Shown here piece by piece: positions 8,497 through 17,498 of a stretch of DNA of 64,000 nucleotides (its first letter is position 1; every line of letters begins with the position of its first letter). The notes beneath the pieces are model-generated. The model was not told where the DNA came from and did not search any database. It saw nothing but the letters and a program-made list of their open reading frames with translations. Origin of the DNA: Pseudomonas sp. FP2309. Its GTDB lineage: Bacteria; Pseudomonadota; Gammaproteobacteria; Pseudomonadales; Pseudomonadaceae. The position numbers and the translations under genes were made by a program. The stretch is from positions 682,001 to 746,000 of the forward strand of contig NZ_CP117439.1 of NCBI RefSeq assembly GCF_030687575.1, given 5' to 3'.

Positions 8497-9115
8497 TTAC
8501 ATCCGCGACGGTCAGGAGATCTATCGCAACTCCTTTGCCATTATTCGCGCGGAAGCCAAGTTGGACCGCATCCCGGCCGACCTGGAAAAACTCGCGGTGC
8601 GGGTGATTCATGCGTGCGGCATGGTCGATGCCATCGACGGCCTGCAATTCTCTGAAGGCGCAGGCAAGGCCGGGCGCGACGCGTTGGCCGCCGGCGCGCC
8701 GATTTTGTGTGATGCGCGCATGGTCTCCGAAGGCGTGACCCGCACCCGCTTGCCGGCCAACAACGAAGTGATCTGCACCTTGCGCGACGACAGCGTGCCG
8801 GCGCTGGCGCAGGCGCTGGGCAATACCCGCTCGGCTGCCGCTCTGGAGCTGTGGCGCCCGCATTTGGAAGGCAGTGTGGTGGTGATCGGTAACGCGCCGA
8901 CCGCGCTGTTCTACCTGCTGGAAATGCTCGATGCCGGTGCGCCGAAGCCGGCGCTGATCCTCGGCTTCCCGGTCGGCTTTGTCGGCGCCGCCGAATCCAA
9001 GGCGATGCTGGCGGCCGACAGCCGTGGCGTTCCGTTCGTGATCATGCAGGGCCGTTTGGGTGGCAGTGCGATGGCCGCGGCGGCGGTCAATGCGCTCGCC
9101 ACGGAGGTCGAATGA
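8489..9115 (+). CDS. cobH: Precorrin-8X methylmutase
   Basis: A 208-residue enzyme of the CbiC/CobH family that moves the C11 methyl to C12, giving hydrogenobyrinate. Family sequence is clear: [20 protein letters not shown] at the start, [11 protein letters not shown] (with the catalytic His), and later [20 protein letters not shown] and [15 protein letters not shown]. Length is normal. The ATG at 8489 overlaps the end of cobG by 8 bases, and its stop overlaps the cobI start, so the genes are tightly coupled. Confidence 0.95.
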   Translation: MIDYIRDGQEIYRNSFAIIRAEAKLDRIPADLEKLAVRVIHACGMVDAIDGLQFSEGAGKAGRDALAAGAPILCDARMVSEGVTRTRLPANNEVICTLRDDSVPALAQALGNTRSAAALELWRPHLEGSVVVIGNAPTALFYLLEMLDAGAPKPALILGFPVGFVGAAESKAMLAADSRGVPFVIMQGRLGGSAMAAAAVNALATEVE

Positions 9116-9846
9116 TGCCGGCACGCGGACGTTTGATCGGCCTGGGCGTGGGCCCCGGCGATCCCGAGCTGATCACCCTCAAGGCGCTGCGCCTGCTGCG
9201 CGAGTCGCCGGTGGTGGCGTACTTCGTGGCCAAGGGCAAGAAAGGTAACGCGTTCGGCATCATCGAAGACCACCTGGTGGCGCAACAAACTCTGATGCCG
9301 CTGGTGTACCCGGTGACCACCGAAGCGCTGCCCGCGCCCTTGTCCTATGAGCAAGTGATCAGCGATTTCTACGACAGCGCCAGCGTCGAGGTGGCCGCGC
9401 ACCTGGATGCCGGTCGCGATGTGGCGGTGATCTGCGAAGGCGATCCGTTCTTCTACGGGTCCTACATGTACCTGCATGACCGCCTGGCCGAACGCTACGA
9501 AGCCCAGGTCATCCCTGGCGTGTGCTCGATGCTCGGCGGCGCTTCGGTGCTGGGCGCGCCGTTGGTGTATCGCAACCAGAGCCTGTCGGTGCTGTCGGGC
9601 GTGCTGCCCCATGACGATCTCAAGCGCCGCCTGGCGGATGCCGACGCGGCGGTGATCATGAAGCTGGGCCGTAACTTCCATAAGGTGCGCCAGGTGTTGG
9701 AAGAGCTCGGTCTGGCCGAGCGCGCGCTGTACGTGGAACGCGCCACCATGGTCAATCAGAAGATCGTGCCGCTGGATCAGGTCGACCCGTCGTCCTCGCC
9801 GTATTTCTCGCTGATCATCGTGCCTGGTGAACGGTGGCAAGGATGA
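9112..9846 (+). CDS. cobI: Precorrin-2 C20-methyltransferase
   Basis: A 244-residue SAM-dependent tetrapyrrole methylase adding the C20 methyl to precorrin-2. Motifs include [20 protein letters not shown] at the N-terminus, [19 protein letters not shown] (the GDP-FYG signature) and [19 protein letters not shown]. Length and order match CobI/CbiL. The ATG at 9112 overlaps the cobH stop by 4 bases; a second ATG at 9115 is an equally possible start. Its TGA overlaps the cobJ ATG. Confidence 0.94.
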   Translation: MMPARGRLIGLGVGPGDPELITLKALRLLRESPVVAYFVAKGKKGNAFGIIEDHLVAQQTLMPLVYPVTTEALPAPLSYEQVISDFYDSASVEVAAHLDAGRDVAVICEGDPFFYGSYMYLHDRLAERYEAQVIPGVCSMLGGASVLGAPLVYRNQSLSVLSGVLPHDDLKRRLADADAAVIMKLGRNFHKVRQVLEELGLAERALYVERATMVNQKIVPLDQVDPSSSPYFSLIIVPGERWQG

Positions 9847-11483
9847 CGCGTCCGGCGATTGTCATTCTGGGGCAGGGCAGCCTGGCCACTGCGCGCAAGA
9901 TCCAGCAGCTGTACCCCGGCGCGTTGATCCACGGTTTGCTCGGGCGGGTTGAGGGCGCGGACCTGGCCTACACCGAGTTCGGCGTCACTGTGCGTCAGCT
10001 GTATCAACAGGGCACGCCGCTGATTGCCCTGTGCGCGGCGGGTATTGTGATCCGCACCCTGGCGCCGCTGTTGCTGGAAAAAGGTGAAGAGCCGGCCGTG
10101 CTGGCCGTGGCCGAAGACGGCAGCGCCGTGGTGCCGCTGCTCGGTGGACTGGGCGGCGTTAATGGGATGGCGCGGAACATCGCGGCGGCGCTCAACGTCG
10201 CCGCGGCGATCACCACCAGTGGCGAGTTGCGCTTCGGCACCTGCCTGCTCAACCCGCCGACGGGCTATGAGTTGGCCGATCTGGAGCTGGGCAAGCGCTT
10301 CGTCTCGGACCTGCTGGCCGGTCAAAGCGTACGCATCGAAGGCGCGGCGCCGTGGCTGGATCAAGCGAACCTGCCCCAGGACCCGCACGCGCGTCTGGCC
10401 ATCCATGTGGGCAGTGCCGAGCGGGTGCCGGTGGTCAACGAGCTGCTGATTTATCCGAAGAACGTATGTGTTACGTGCAAGCCGGGGGCGGATTTGGCGC
10501 AACGCGTGCGCGTGGCATTGCAGGAGGCCGGGATCGCCGTGCAATCCCTGGCGTGCCTGTTGGCGGGCGACCTGCACATGGCTGAGGTTTCGCTGCATGA
10601 AGCGGCGTTGGCGCTGGCGGTGCCGCTGCGTTTTGGCCGCGTGACCCAGGACGCCGATATCGTCATCGAGATGGCCGAGCAACCGCTGGATGTGTCGCAA
10701 GTCGGGCGCCCCCGTGGTCGCCTCGCGGTGATCGGCCTGGGCCCTGGCGCTGCCGAGTTGATGGTGCCGGCGGTCAAAGCCGAACTGGCGCGTTGCACCG
10801 ATGTGCTGGGCTATGAAACTTATGTGCGCATGGCCGGGCCGTTCCGTGACGACCAGGTGCAGCACTGCACCGACAACCGCGAAGAGATGCAGCGTGCGCG
10901 CCATGCGTTCGAACTGGCTGCCAGCGGCCGTTCGGTGGTGGTGGTGTCCTCCGGTGACCCCGGTGTATTTGCCATGGCGGCGGCGGTGATCGAGGCATTG
11001 CATGAGTCCGACGACCCGGCCTGGCATCTGGTCGACCTGCAGATCCTGCCGGGCGTGTCGGCCTCCCTGGCCACTGCCGCCCAGGCCGGTGCGCCGCTGG
11101 GGCATGACTTCTGCGTGATGTCGCTGTCGGACAACCTCAAGCCCTGGTCGATCATCGAAAAGCGTCTGGACCTGTCTGCCCAGGCCGACCTGGCGCTGGC
11201 GTTCTACAACCCGATCTCCCGCTCGCGGCCCTGGCAGTTGGGCCGTGCGCTGGAAATCGTCGCGTTGCATCGCGCGCCCGCCACCCCGGTGGTGCTGGGG
11301 CGCGACATCGGTCGCCCAGGCCAGACCCTGCGGGTCACCACCCTGGGGCAATTGACCCCGGAGCAGGTGGACATGCGCACCATGGTGCTGATCGGCTCGT
11401 CCACCACCTGCACATTCCCCCGTGCCGGAGGTGGTGAGTGGGTGTATACGCCGCGCTGGTACGGCGAAAAACCCGTCGGCTGA
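9843..11483 (+). CDS. cobJ: Precorrin-3B C17-methyltransferase fused to CbiG-like region
   Basis: 546 residues, about twice a simple CobJ. Residues about 1-120 ([28 protein letters not shown] kind of segment and the [15 protein letters not shown] run) resemble the CbiG N-terminal region. Residues about 205-290 resemble the CbiG C-terminal/CobE fold. From about 298 to the end lies the methylase ([68 protein letters not shown]). CobJ adds the C17 methyl with ring contraction; CbiG opens the delta-lactone in the anaerobic route. ATG 9843 follows AAGG and overlaps the cobI stop; GTG 9834 is possible. A terminator follows the gene. Confidence 0.92.
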   Translation: MTRPAIVILGQGSLATARKIQQLYPGALIHGLLGRVEGADLAYTEFGVTVRQLYQQGTPLIALCAAGIVIRTLAPLLLEKGEEPAVLAVAEDGSAVVPLLGGLGGVNGMARNIAAALNVAAAITTSGELRFGTCLLNPPTGYELADLELGKRFVSDLLAGQSVRIEGAAPWLDQANLPQDPHARLAIHVGSAERVPVVNELLIYPKNVCVTCKPGADLAQRVRVALQEAGIAVQSLACLLAGDLHMAEVSLHEAALALAVPLRFGRVTQDADIVIEMAEQPLDVSQVGRPRGRLAVIGLGPGAAELMVPAVKAELARCTDVLGYETYVRMAGPFRDDQVQHCTDNREEMQRARHAFELAASGRSVVVVSSGDPGVFAMAAAVIEALHESDDPAWHLVDLQILPGVSASLATAAQAGAPLGHDFCVMSLSDNLKPWSIIEKRLDLSAQADLALAFYNPISRSRPWQLGRALEIVALHRAPATPVVLGRDIGRPGQTLRVTTLGQLTPEQVDMRTMVLIGSSTTCTFPRAGGGEWVYTPRWYGEKPVG

Positions 11484-11492
11484 AGCGGCACG

Positions 11493-11549
11493 AAAGCTCC
11501 GAATAGCGCCTGGTAAACATCGGGCGTTATTCGGGGCTTTTTCTTTTTT
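11493..11549 (+). terminator. Rho-independent terminator after cobJ
   Basis: The stem AAAGCTCCGAATAGCGCC (11493-11510) pairs with GGGCGTTATTCGGGGCTTT (11522-11540). It is followed by a T-rich tract to 11549. It lies 10 bases past the cobJ stop and would end the cobG-H-I-J transcript. Confidence 0.88.
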
Positions 11550-11708
11550 TATCGTCGAAAACCGGAAGGGCGGGTGCTGCCCCCAACGATTGCTGGGCGG
11601 TGTTTTTGGAGGGGCTGGGCCAAGCGATGTTTATCGTCTGGCAAGCTCACCGAACGCTGGATTAGGGTGCAAGCAAGCCCCATGTGGGGTGCTTGTGGAG
11701 AACGAAAA

Positions 11709-12488
11709 ATGGAGCGATATCACAGAAGGATCAACACGACCAAAAGGCGCAAGTTGATTGCGGCTTACCGACTGCCGAAGACATCTGCAGAACAGGCCGT
11801 CTTGCCGCTCGATACTGAGGAGGAATGCGATGCGGCGGTGGTCAACAACAGCGTGATTTCGTTTGCGCAGGGGCTGTCCGGTGTGAACCGGGAGTACATC
11901 CGCAAAAGCTATCTGCTGGCCAGCAGCTACGTCAGTGATGTGCTGAACATTCCTCGCGGTAGCGAGGCCTGGTATGAGGAATTTATCAAGGTGATGACAG
12001 GCCTGGGCTGGGTGCCGGTGCGCAGCCGTTTCGAACGGGTCTCAAGTCACGGCAAGGGCCTGACAGTGCAACTGACGGCGCTGAATATCATCGCGGCGCT
12101 GTGGGCCTCGATGTCGTTGTCCGGGCCTTTGGTGGCGACGCTGCCGAAACTCGCGGCGGATGCGTTGGAAGCGTTGAAGCAGCAGCCGACGTCCTTCGAA
12201 CTGTTCAAGCGCAACAGCACACTGCACCAGGGCGGTGATTTCGGCCTGGCGTCCTGTGCCGAGGCGGACGGTGAACTGATGATGGTGCTGGTGACTTACA
12301 GCACTCAGGGCGTGAGCAAGCAGGTGGGGTTGCCGTTCCTGGAGTGGGACAGTGGCTCGGTTGAGGCGTTCAGCGGGCAGACCTGTCTGGTGCTGAATAC
12401 GTCGATGGTCAACGACAAGACCCTGCAACTGATGCGCGAGAGTGCTGGGGACAAGGTGCAGTCGGCCATTGCCAGGTACCGGATTTAA
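11709..12488 (+). CDS. Uncharacterised protein, 259 residues
   Basis: I do not recognise this family. The protein starts MERYHRRINTTKRRKLIAAY with a strongly basic N-terminus. A helical middle follows (REYIRKSYLLASSYVSDVLNI; LNIIAALWASMSLSGPLVAT, amphipathic rather than clearly transmembrane). The C-terminal half is beta-like, with GELMMVLVTYSTQGVSKQVG and QTCLVLNTSMVNDKTLQLM. There is no signal peptide. ATG 11709 has GGAG 8 bases upstream, better than an upstream reading from 11574. It stands alone: the cobJ terminator is before it, and its stop overlaps the convergent marC-like stop by 4 bases. Codon use looks like the host's. Confidence 0.7.
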   Translation: MERYHRRINTTKRRKLIAAYRLPKTSAEQAVLPLDTEEECDAAVVNNSVISFAQGLSGVNREYIRKSYLLASSYVSDVLNIPRGSEAWYEEFIKVMTGLGWVPVRSRFERVSSHGKGLTVQLTALNIIAALWASMSLSGPLVATLPKLAADALEALKQQPTSFELFKRNSTLHQGGDFGLASCAEADGELMMVLVTYSTQGVSKQVGLPFLEWDSGSVEAFSGQTCLVLNTSMVNDKTLQLMRESAGDKVQSAIARYRI

Positions 12489-13081
12489 GGCACCAGATAA
12501 CCGCGCACGCCGGTAAAAATGATTTGCGCGGCCAGGGCGCACACGAACAAGCCCATCAACCGGCTGACAATCTGCAAGCCCTGGTCGCCGAGGATGCGTT
12601 CGATCCGATTGGACAGGTACAGCACCACGCCAACGGTGAGGCTGGCCAGGGCGATGCTGAGGATGGCGGTGAGCTTGTCATCCCAGTGTGGCTGGCTGAC
12701 GCCCATCACCAGCAAGGCGCCGATGGTGCCGGGGCCGACGGTGAGGGGGATGGTCAGCGGCACGATGGTCACGTCCTGCTGCACGTTGTCGGTCTGCACC
12801 GCCGACTTGCCCTGGGCCATACCCAGGGCGGAGATGAACAACACACTGCCGGCGCCGATGCGGAACGCATCCACGGTGATGCCGAACACACTGAAAATCA
12901 CCCGACCGAACAGGTAGAGCAACACACTCGAGACCAGGGTCGCCAACGCCACCTTCCAGGCCAGGCGTCGCCGCTCTTTGCTGGAATAGCCGCGGGTCAG
13001 ACTGATAAAGCAGGACAGCACGAAGAACGGGCTATAGAGCACGAGCATCTTCAGGTAAACGCTGAACAACACGTGGAGCAT
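12485..13081 (-). CDS. MarC/UPF0056 family inner-membrane protein
   Basis: A 198-residue protein with six hydrophobic segments (about residues 8-30, 42-64, 70-90, 105-128, 138-158, 172-194). The sequence VPLTIPLTVGPGTIGALLVMG is typical of the MarC/YhgN family of multi-pass membrane proteins, whose substrate is unknown. The name MarC does not imply antibiotic resistance. The start ATG 13081 has only a weak ribosome site. It lies 64 bp downstream of retS on the same strand and ends against the 11709-12488 gene with overlapping stops. Confidence 0.85.
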   Translation of the reverse strand: MLHVLFSVYLKMLVLYSPFFVLSCFISLTRGYSSKERRRLAWKVALATLVSSVLLYLFGRVIFSVFGITVDAFRIGAGSVLFISALGMAQGKSAVQTDNVQQDVTIVPLTIPLTVGPGTIGALLVMGVSQPHWDDKLTAILSIALASLTVGVVLYLSNRIERILGDQGLQIVSRLMGLFVCALAAQIIFTGVRGYLVP

Positions 13082-13144
13082 GGGGGCGGCTCGTGGCAGG
13101 AGAAGTCGTGGGGGAGTCTATCAGGCCTTCAGGTCCTGTAGCAG

Positions 13145-15919
13145 TCAGGACACGGGGCTGTGTTGTTGTTTCTGTTGGCGTTGCGCCACCCAGAACTCCA
13201 CCAGCTCACGTAACTGCGACAATTCCACCGGTTTGGCCATGTGCCCATCCATGCCCGCCTGGCGTGCGCGTTCTTTGTGTTCCGAGAGGATGTGCGCGGT
13301 GAGTGCCACCACGGGGGTGCGAATGCGTTGGTGACTGACCTCCCAGGCGCGCAGTTGCTGGGTGGCCGAGAAGCCATCGAGGATCGGCATTTCACAGTCC
13401 ATCAACACCAGGTCGTAGCGCTGGGCTTTCATGGCTTGCAGTGCTTCTTCGCCATTGCTGGCGGTGTCCGGGTTAAGGTTGAGCTTGCCGAGCATGCCGC
13501 GAATCACTTTGGTGGAGATGCTGTTGTCTTCGGCCACCAGGATCTTGAAATCGCTGGGCACGGTCACTTCCACCGGCGGGTTGAGCATCGCGCGTGGCGC
13601 AACGCCGCCTTTGTTGCGTTGGGTCAGCTCGTCGGCCAGGGTGGTTTTGAGGGTGTAGCCGGCCACCGGCTTGGCGAGGATGCGCTTGATCCCGCAGTTG
13701 CGTGCGATGATCTTGCTCGGCGCATTGCTGATGCCCGTGAGCATGATCAGCAGAATGTCGTGGTTCAGGCTCGGGTCTTCTTTGATTTTCGCCGCCAACT
13801 GCATGCCGGTCATGCCGGGCATGTTCTGGTCCAGCAGCACCACATCAAAGTAGTCGCGCAGGTGCGCCTTGGTGCGCAGCAACGCCAGGGCTTCCTTGCC
13901 CGACGGTACGGCGCTGACATTCAGGCCCCAGGCCGTGCATTGCTGCACCAGCACCTTGCGGCAGGTGTCGTTGTCGTCCACCACCAGCACGCGCGCGTCC
14001 TTGAGCGGGCCGTCGAGGTCGGAGGTCGGGTGTTCCAGGCGTTCCGGGTCCAGGGGCAGGGTCAGCCACAACGTGCTCCCCTGATGGCTGCCGCTTTTGA
14101 CGCCGAACTCGCCGTTCATCAACAGGATAAGCTGGCGTGCGATCACCAGGCCCAGATGGCCGCTCAAACGGGTGGCCGACAGGAAGTTCTTGCTGTGCAG
14201 TTCACTGTGCAGCAGCGCATCACGCTCGGCGGCGTCCATGGGCAGGCCGCTGTCTTGCACGGCGATGCGCAGGCGCGGCTTGGTGCTGCGGTCGTCCAGG
14301 GCGACGACGATCAGCACTTCACCCTCATCGGTTTTGTGCAGGGCGTTTTCCAGCAGGCTCAACAGCGCCTGGCGCAGGCGTGTGGGGTCGCCGCTGATGA
14401 CGCGGGGCACCTGAGGCTGGATGAAGCTGATCAACTCGACGTTCTGCTGCTCGGCCTTGGCGCGGTAGATGCTCAGGCAGTCTTCGATCAGCGCATTGAG
14501 GTCGAATTGCACATCATCCAGCTCGATCTGCCCGGATTCGAGCTTGGAGATGTCGAGGATCTCGTTGATCAGCGTGAGCAGTTCGTTGCCGGCGCTGTGG
14601 ATGGTCTGCACGTAGTCGCGCTGCTTCACCGACAACGGGGTGCCGAGCAACAGTTCGGTCATGCCCAGCACGCCGTTCATGGGGGTGCGGATTTCGTGGC
14701 TGATCTTGGCCAGGAACTCGGCCTTGGCGGCGATCTCGGCGTTGCTGGCGGCCAGGTCGCGGCTGAGGCTGAAGCGCGCCTCGACGATAGCGCGCTGGCG
14801 CTCACCCAGGGCCAGGCTCATCAGCAGGCCGCTGAGGCAGATGAACGCGAGGAGTGTGACGATCAAACCCTGGGGCGAGATCATGGTCAGGCCCAGCAGC
14901 GCCGGGAGGATGATCAGCGTGCCGATATTGAACACCACCATGCCCGCCACGAATAAACGCGCCGGCCGATAGCCTTTCTGCCAGTGATACGCCGAGACAA
15001 ACAACATGCTCAGGCCCGCCAGGGCTACCAGGGCGTAGGTGATGATGTTCAGCGGCAGGGTGTTGACGAACAACAGCAACAGGCCGGACAGCACGATAAA
15101 CAGGATGTCGGCCATCAACAGTTTGTTCAGCGGGTGCGGCCCCAGGGGCATGAAGAAACGGTAGGCGAACATCAGCCCGCATGGCGCGGTCATGAGCAGC
15201 GCCAGGTAGGCGCCTGGGGTCTGGATCGCGTGCCAGTTCGGCAACCACGGGCCCACCAGGTTGAGCAACAGCGCGAGGCTCAGCATCAACAGCACTTCGC
15301 AGGCCGCGAGCCACAGGCTGCTGCGCGAGCGATGGTAGGCAAAGCGTGAGAGGTTATGCAGGATCAGCATCATCAGGCAGCCGAACAGCAGGCCGTAGAT
15401 CAGCGTCTGGGTCTGGTCGGCGGCGGCGAGCACGGCCGGTTCCAGGGTGATATAGGGGCGCAGCTCGTGTTCCGATACCAGGCGCAGATAGACTTCCAGG
15501 GGCTTCTGACTCTGGGGTATCGGCAGCATGAAGTCGGTGCTGGGCAACGGGCGTTCCGCCTGGGGCTGGCGGGTGCCGGTATTTTGTTGCTCCACCAGAG
15601 TGTCGCCGTCCAGGACATACAGGCTCAGGTGGGACAGGTCCGGGGCGAATACCCGAAGTACTTGCTCGTGCTTGCCCGGTTGCAGCTTGAAACGTACCCA
15701 CAACGCGCCGTCCGGTTGCGCGGCGGTAATGCGGTCCAGTTCGATGGGGCTGAATTGGTTGGTGTAGCGGGGGGAGCGGATGTCGCTCAGTTGCAGGTCG
15801 GCCTGTTCATCAAGCAATACTGCCCAGCCACTGCCCTGTGCGGCGGCCTGGGCCGGGAACAGGCAGAGCAGCGTCAGCAGACTGACAGTGAAACCTATGG
15901 CGATCCTGAGCCAGCGCAC
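13145..15919 (-). CDS. retS: Hybrid sensor kinase RetS (7TMR-DISM, two receivers)
   Basis: About 924 residues. In order: signal/first helix, a periplasmic 7TMR-DISMED2 domain (about 30-165), seven transmembrane helices (about 170-375), a HisKA box LAKISHEIRTPMNGVLGMTE (His near residue 408), an HATPase domain, then two receivers with VLLDQNMPGMTG and VLMDCEMPILDG. This architecture and position downstream of purH-purD match P. aeruginosa RetS, which blocks GacS and so switches between acute and sessile lifestyles. The start is set at GTG 15919, with AAGGGA upstream; the open frame runs to a TTG at 15982 that lies within a hairpin and is unlikely. Confidence 0.9.
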   Translation of the reverse strand: MRWLRIAIGFTVSLLTLLCLFPAQAAAQGSGWAVLLDEQADLQLSDIRSPRYTNQFSPIELDRITAAQPDGALWVRFKLQPGKHEQVLRVFAPDLSHLSLYVLDGDTLVEQQNTGTRQPQAERPLPSTDFMLPIPQSQKPLEVYLRLVSEHELRPYITLEPAVLAAADQTQTLIYGLLFGCLMMLILHNLSRFAYHRSRSSLWLAACEVLLMLSLALLLNLVGPWLPNWHAIQTPGAYLALLMTAPCGLMFAYRFFMPLGPHPLNKLLMADILFIVLSGLLLLFVNTLPLNIITYALVALAGLSMLFVSAYHWQKGYRPARLFVAGMVVFNIGTLIILPALLGLTMISPQGLIVTLLAFICLSGLLMSLALGERQRAIVEARFSLSRDLAASNAEIAAKAEFLAKISHEIRTPMNGVLGMTELLLGTPLSVKQRDYVQTIHSAGNELLTLINEILDISKLESGQIELDDVQFDLNALIEDCLSIYRAKAEQQNVELISFIQPQVPRVISGDPTRLRQALLSLLENALHKTDEGEVLIVVALDDRSTKPRLRIAVQDSGLPMDAAERDALLHSELHSKNFLSATRLSGHLGLVIARQLILLMNGEFGVKSGSHQGSTLWLTLPLDPERLEHPTSDLDGPLKDARVLVVDDNDTCRKVLVQQCTAWGLNVSAVPSGKEALALLRTKAHLRDYFDVVLLDQNMPGMTGMQLAAKIKEDPSLNHDILLIMLTGISNAPSKIIARNCGIKRILAKPVAGYTLKTTLADELTQRNKGGVAPRAMLNPPVEVTVPSDFKILVAEDNSISTKVIRGMLGKLNLNPDTASNGEEALQAMKAQRYDLVLMDCEMPILDGFSATQQLRAWEVSHQRIRTPVVALTAHILSEHKERARQAGMDGHMAKPVELSQLRELVEFWVAQRQQKQQHSPVS

Positions 15920-15977
15920 GGCGAAATCCCTTCGTAGGTTGATGCACGGGTTAACTATGCGCGGGGAGCCTGTATAC

Positions 15978-16000
15978 GGCAAGGGCCAGAGGCCCTTGCC
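15978..16000. other. Perfect 10-bp stem hairpin between purD and retS
   Basis: GGCAAGGGCC and GGCCCTTGCC surround a 3-base loop. No T-run follows on either strand, so it is not a classic intrinsic terminator. It could stabilise the 3' end of the purD message or slow transcription into retS. Confidence 0.6.
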
Positions 16001-16021
16001 TAACCGAACGGATAGTTAGTG

Positions 16022-17314
16022 TTACTGCGTTTCGCCGCGTTCACGGGCAATGGCGCGGTAGCCGATGTCGGTGCGATAAAAGCAGCCGTTCCAATCGATT
16101 TTACTGGCCAGCTTATACGCCTGTTGTTGCGCGGCATCGACGCTGTCACCCATTGCGGTGGCGCACAGCACGCGGCCACCGGCGGTCACGACCTGGCCAT
16201 CCTTGAGGGCGGTGCCCGCATGGAACACCTTGCCTTCCAGGGTCGCCGCCGCGTCCAGGCCTTTAATCACATCGCCTTTGGCGTAGTCGGCAGGGTAACC
16301 ACCGGCCGCCAGCACAATGCCGACGCTCGGGCGTGGGTCCCACTGGGCTTCAACTTTGTCCAGGGCTTGGGCGAGGGCGGCTTCCACCAGCAGTACCAGG
16401 CTCGACTGCAGACGCAGCATTACCGGTTGGGTTTCCGGATCACCGAAGCGGCAGTTGAACTCGATAACTTTCGGGTTGCCGGCCTTGTCGATCATCAGCC
16501 CGGCGTAGAGGAAACCGGTGTAGACATTGCCTTCGTCGGCCATGCCGCGAACGGTTGGCCAGATCACCAGGTCCATGACGCGCTGATGCACTTCGCTGGT
16601 GACCACTGGGGCAGGGGAGTATGCGCCCATGCCGCCCGTGTTCGGGCCGCTGTCGCCGTCGCCGACGCGCTTGTGGTCCTGGCTGGTGGCCATCGGCAAT
16701 ACGTTCTTGCCGTCGACCATCACGATAAAGCTGGCTTCTTCGCCGTCGAGGAATTCCTCGATTACCACGCGCGAGCCGGCATCACCGAACGCGTTGCCGG
16801 CGAGCATATCGCGTACGGCGTCTTCGGCTTCCTGCAGGGTCATCGCGACGATCACGCCTTTGCCCGCGGCCAGGCCATCGGCCTTGATCACGATCGGCGC
16901 ACCTTTTTCACGCAGGTAAGCCAGGGCCGGCTCGATTTCGGTGAAATTCTGGTAGTCGGCGGTCGGGATCTTGTGGCGCGCCAGGAAGTCCTTGGTGAAC
17001 GCCTTGGAGCCTTCCAGCTGTGCAGCACCGGCGGTTGGGCCGAAGCAATCCAGGCCACGGCTGCGGAACAGGTCCACAACGCCGGCAACCAGCGGCACTT
17101 CCGGACCGACGATGGTCAGAGCGACGTTCTGCGCTGCGAAGTCCGCCAGTTGTTCCAGGGCCAACACGTCGATGGCGACGTTTTCGCACTTGGCTTCAAT
17201 TGCGGTGCCGGCGTTGCCGGGGGCTACGAAAACTTTCTGGACGCGCGGGTCCTGGGCAACTTTCCAGGCCAGGGCATGTTCACGGCCACCGCTGCCAATG
17301 ATGAGGACGTTCAA
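16022..17314 (-). CDS. purD: Phosphoribosylamine-glycine ligase
   Basis: A 430-residue ATP-grasp enzyme joining glycine to phosphoribosylamine, step two of purine synthesis. The start MNVLIIGSGGREHALAWKVA is diagnostic. The ATP-grasp loop VIKADGLAAGKGVIVA, the QDHKRVGDGDSGPNTGGMGA segment, and EFNCRFGDPETQPVML are all present. Length is that of the family. It follows purH by 184 bp on the same strand and is followed by retS, as in P. aeruginosa. Confidence 0.96.
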   Translation of the reverse strand: MNVLIIGSGGREHALAWKVAQDPRVQKVFVAPGNAGTAIEAKCENVAIDVLALEQLADFAAQNVALTIVGPEVPLVAGVVDLFRSRGLDCFGPTAGAAQLEGSKAFTKDFLARHKIPTADYQNFTEIEPALAYLREKGAPIVIKADGLAAGKGVIVAMTLQEAEDAVRDMLAGNAFGDAGSRVVIEEFLDGEEASFIVMVDGKNVLPMATSQDHKRVGDGDSGPNTGGMGAYSPAPVVTSEVHQRVMDLVIWPTVRGMADEGNVYTGFLYAGLMIDKAGNPKVIEFNCRFGDPETQPVMLRLQSSLVLLVEAALAQALDKVEAQWDPRPSVGIVLAAGGYPADYAKGDVIKGLDAAATLEGKVFHAGTALKDGQVVTAGGRVLCATAMGDSVDAAQQQAYKLASKIDWNGCFYRTDIGYRAIARERGETQ

Positions 17315-17341
17315 GTCAGACTCCTTCGAGGGAAGTTAAAA

Positions 17342-17471
17342 GCTGCAAGCTGCAAGCGGCAAGTTAAAAGCAATTTGTATTGCTCCACCCTGCGTTGCGC
17401 AGCCTTGAATGAGTAAGGCTGCAAGCGAAAGTAAAAGCGACTCTGGTCTGCTCTTGCTTGGCGCTTGCAGC
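17342..17471. repeat. Short GCTGCAAGC repeats between purD and purH
   Basis: The purH-purD gap holds three direct copies of GCTGCAAGC (17342-17350, overlapping 17349-17357, and 17418-17426) and one inverted copy GCTTGCAGC (17463-17471). The inverted copies could fold the purH-purD intergenic message. There is no ORF here. Confidence 0.55.
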
Positions 17472-17498
17472 GATAAGCGGGCTACTTTACGCAGTGGC

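Noticed and set aside
15978..16000. Intrinsic terminator for purD
   Set aside because: The stem is perfect, but no T-run follows on either strand, so it is listed only as a hairpin.
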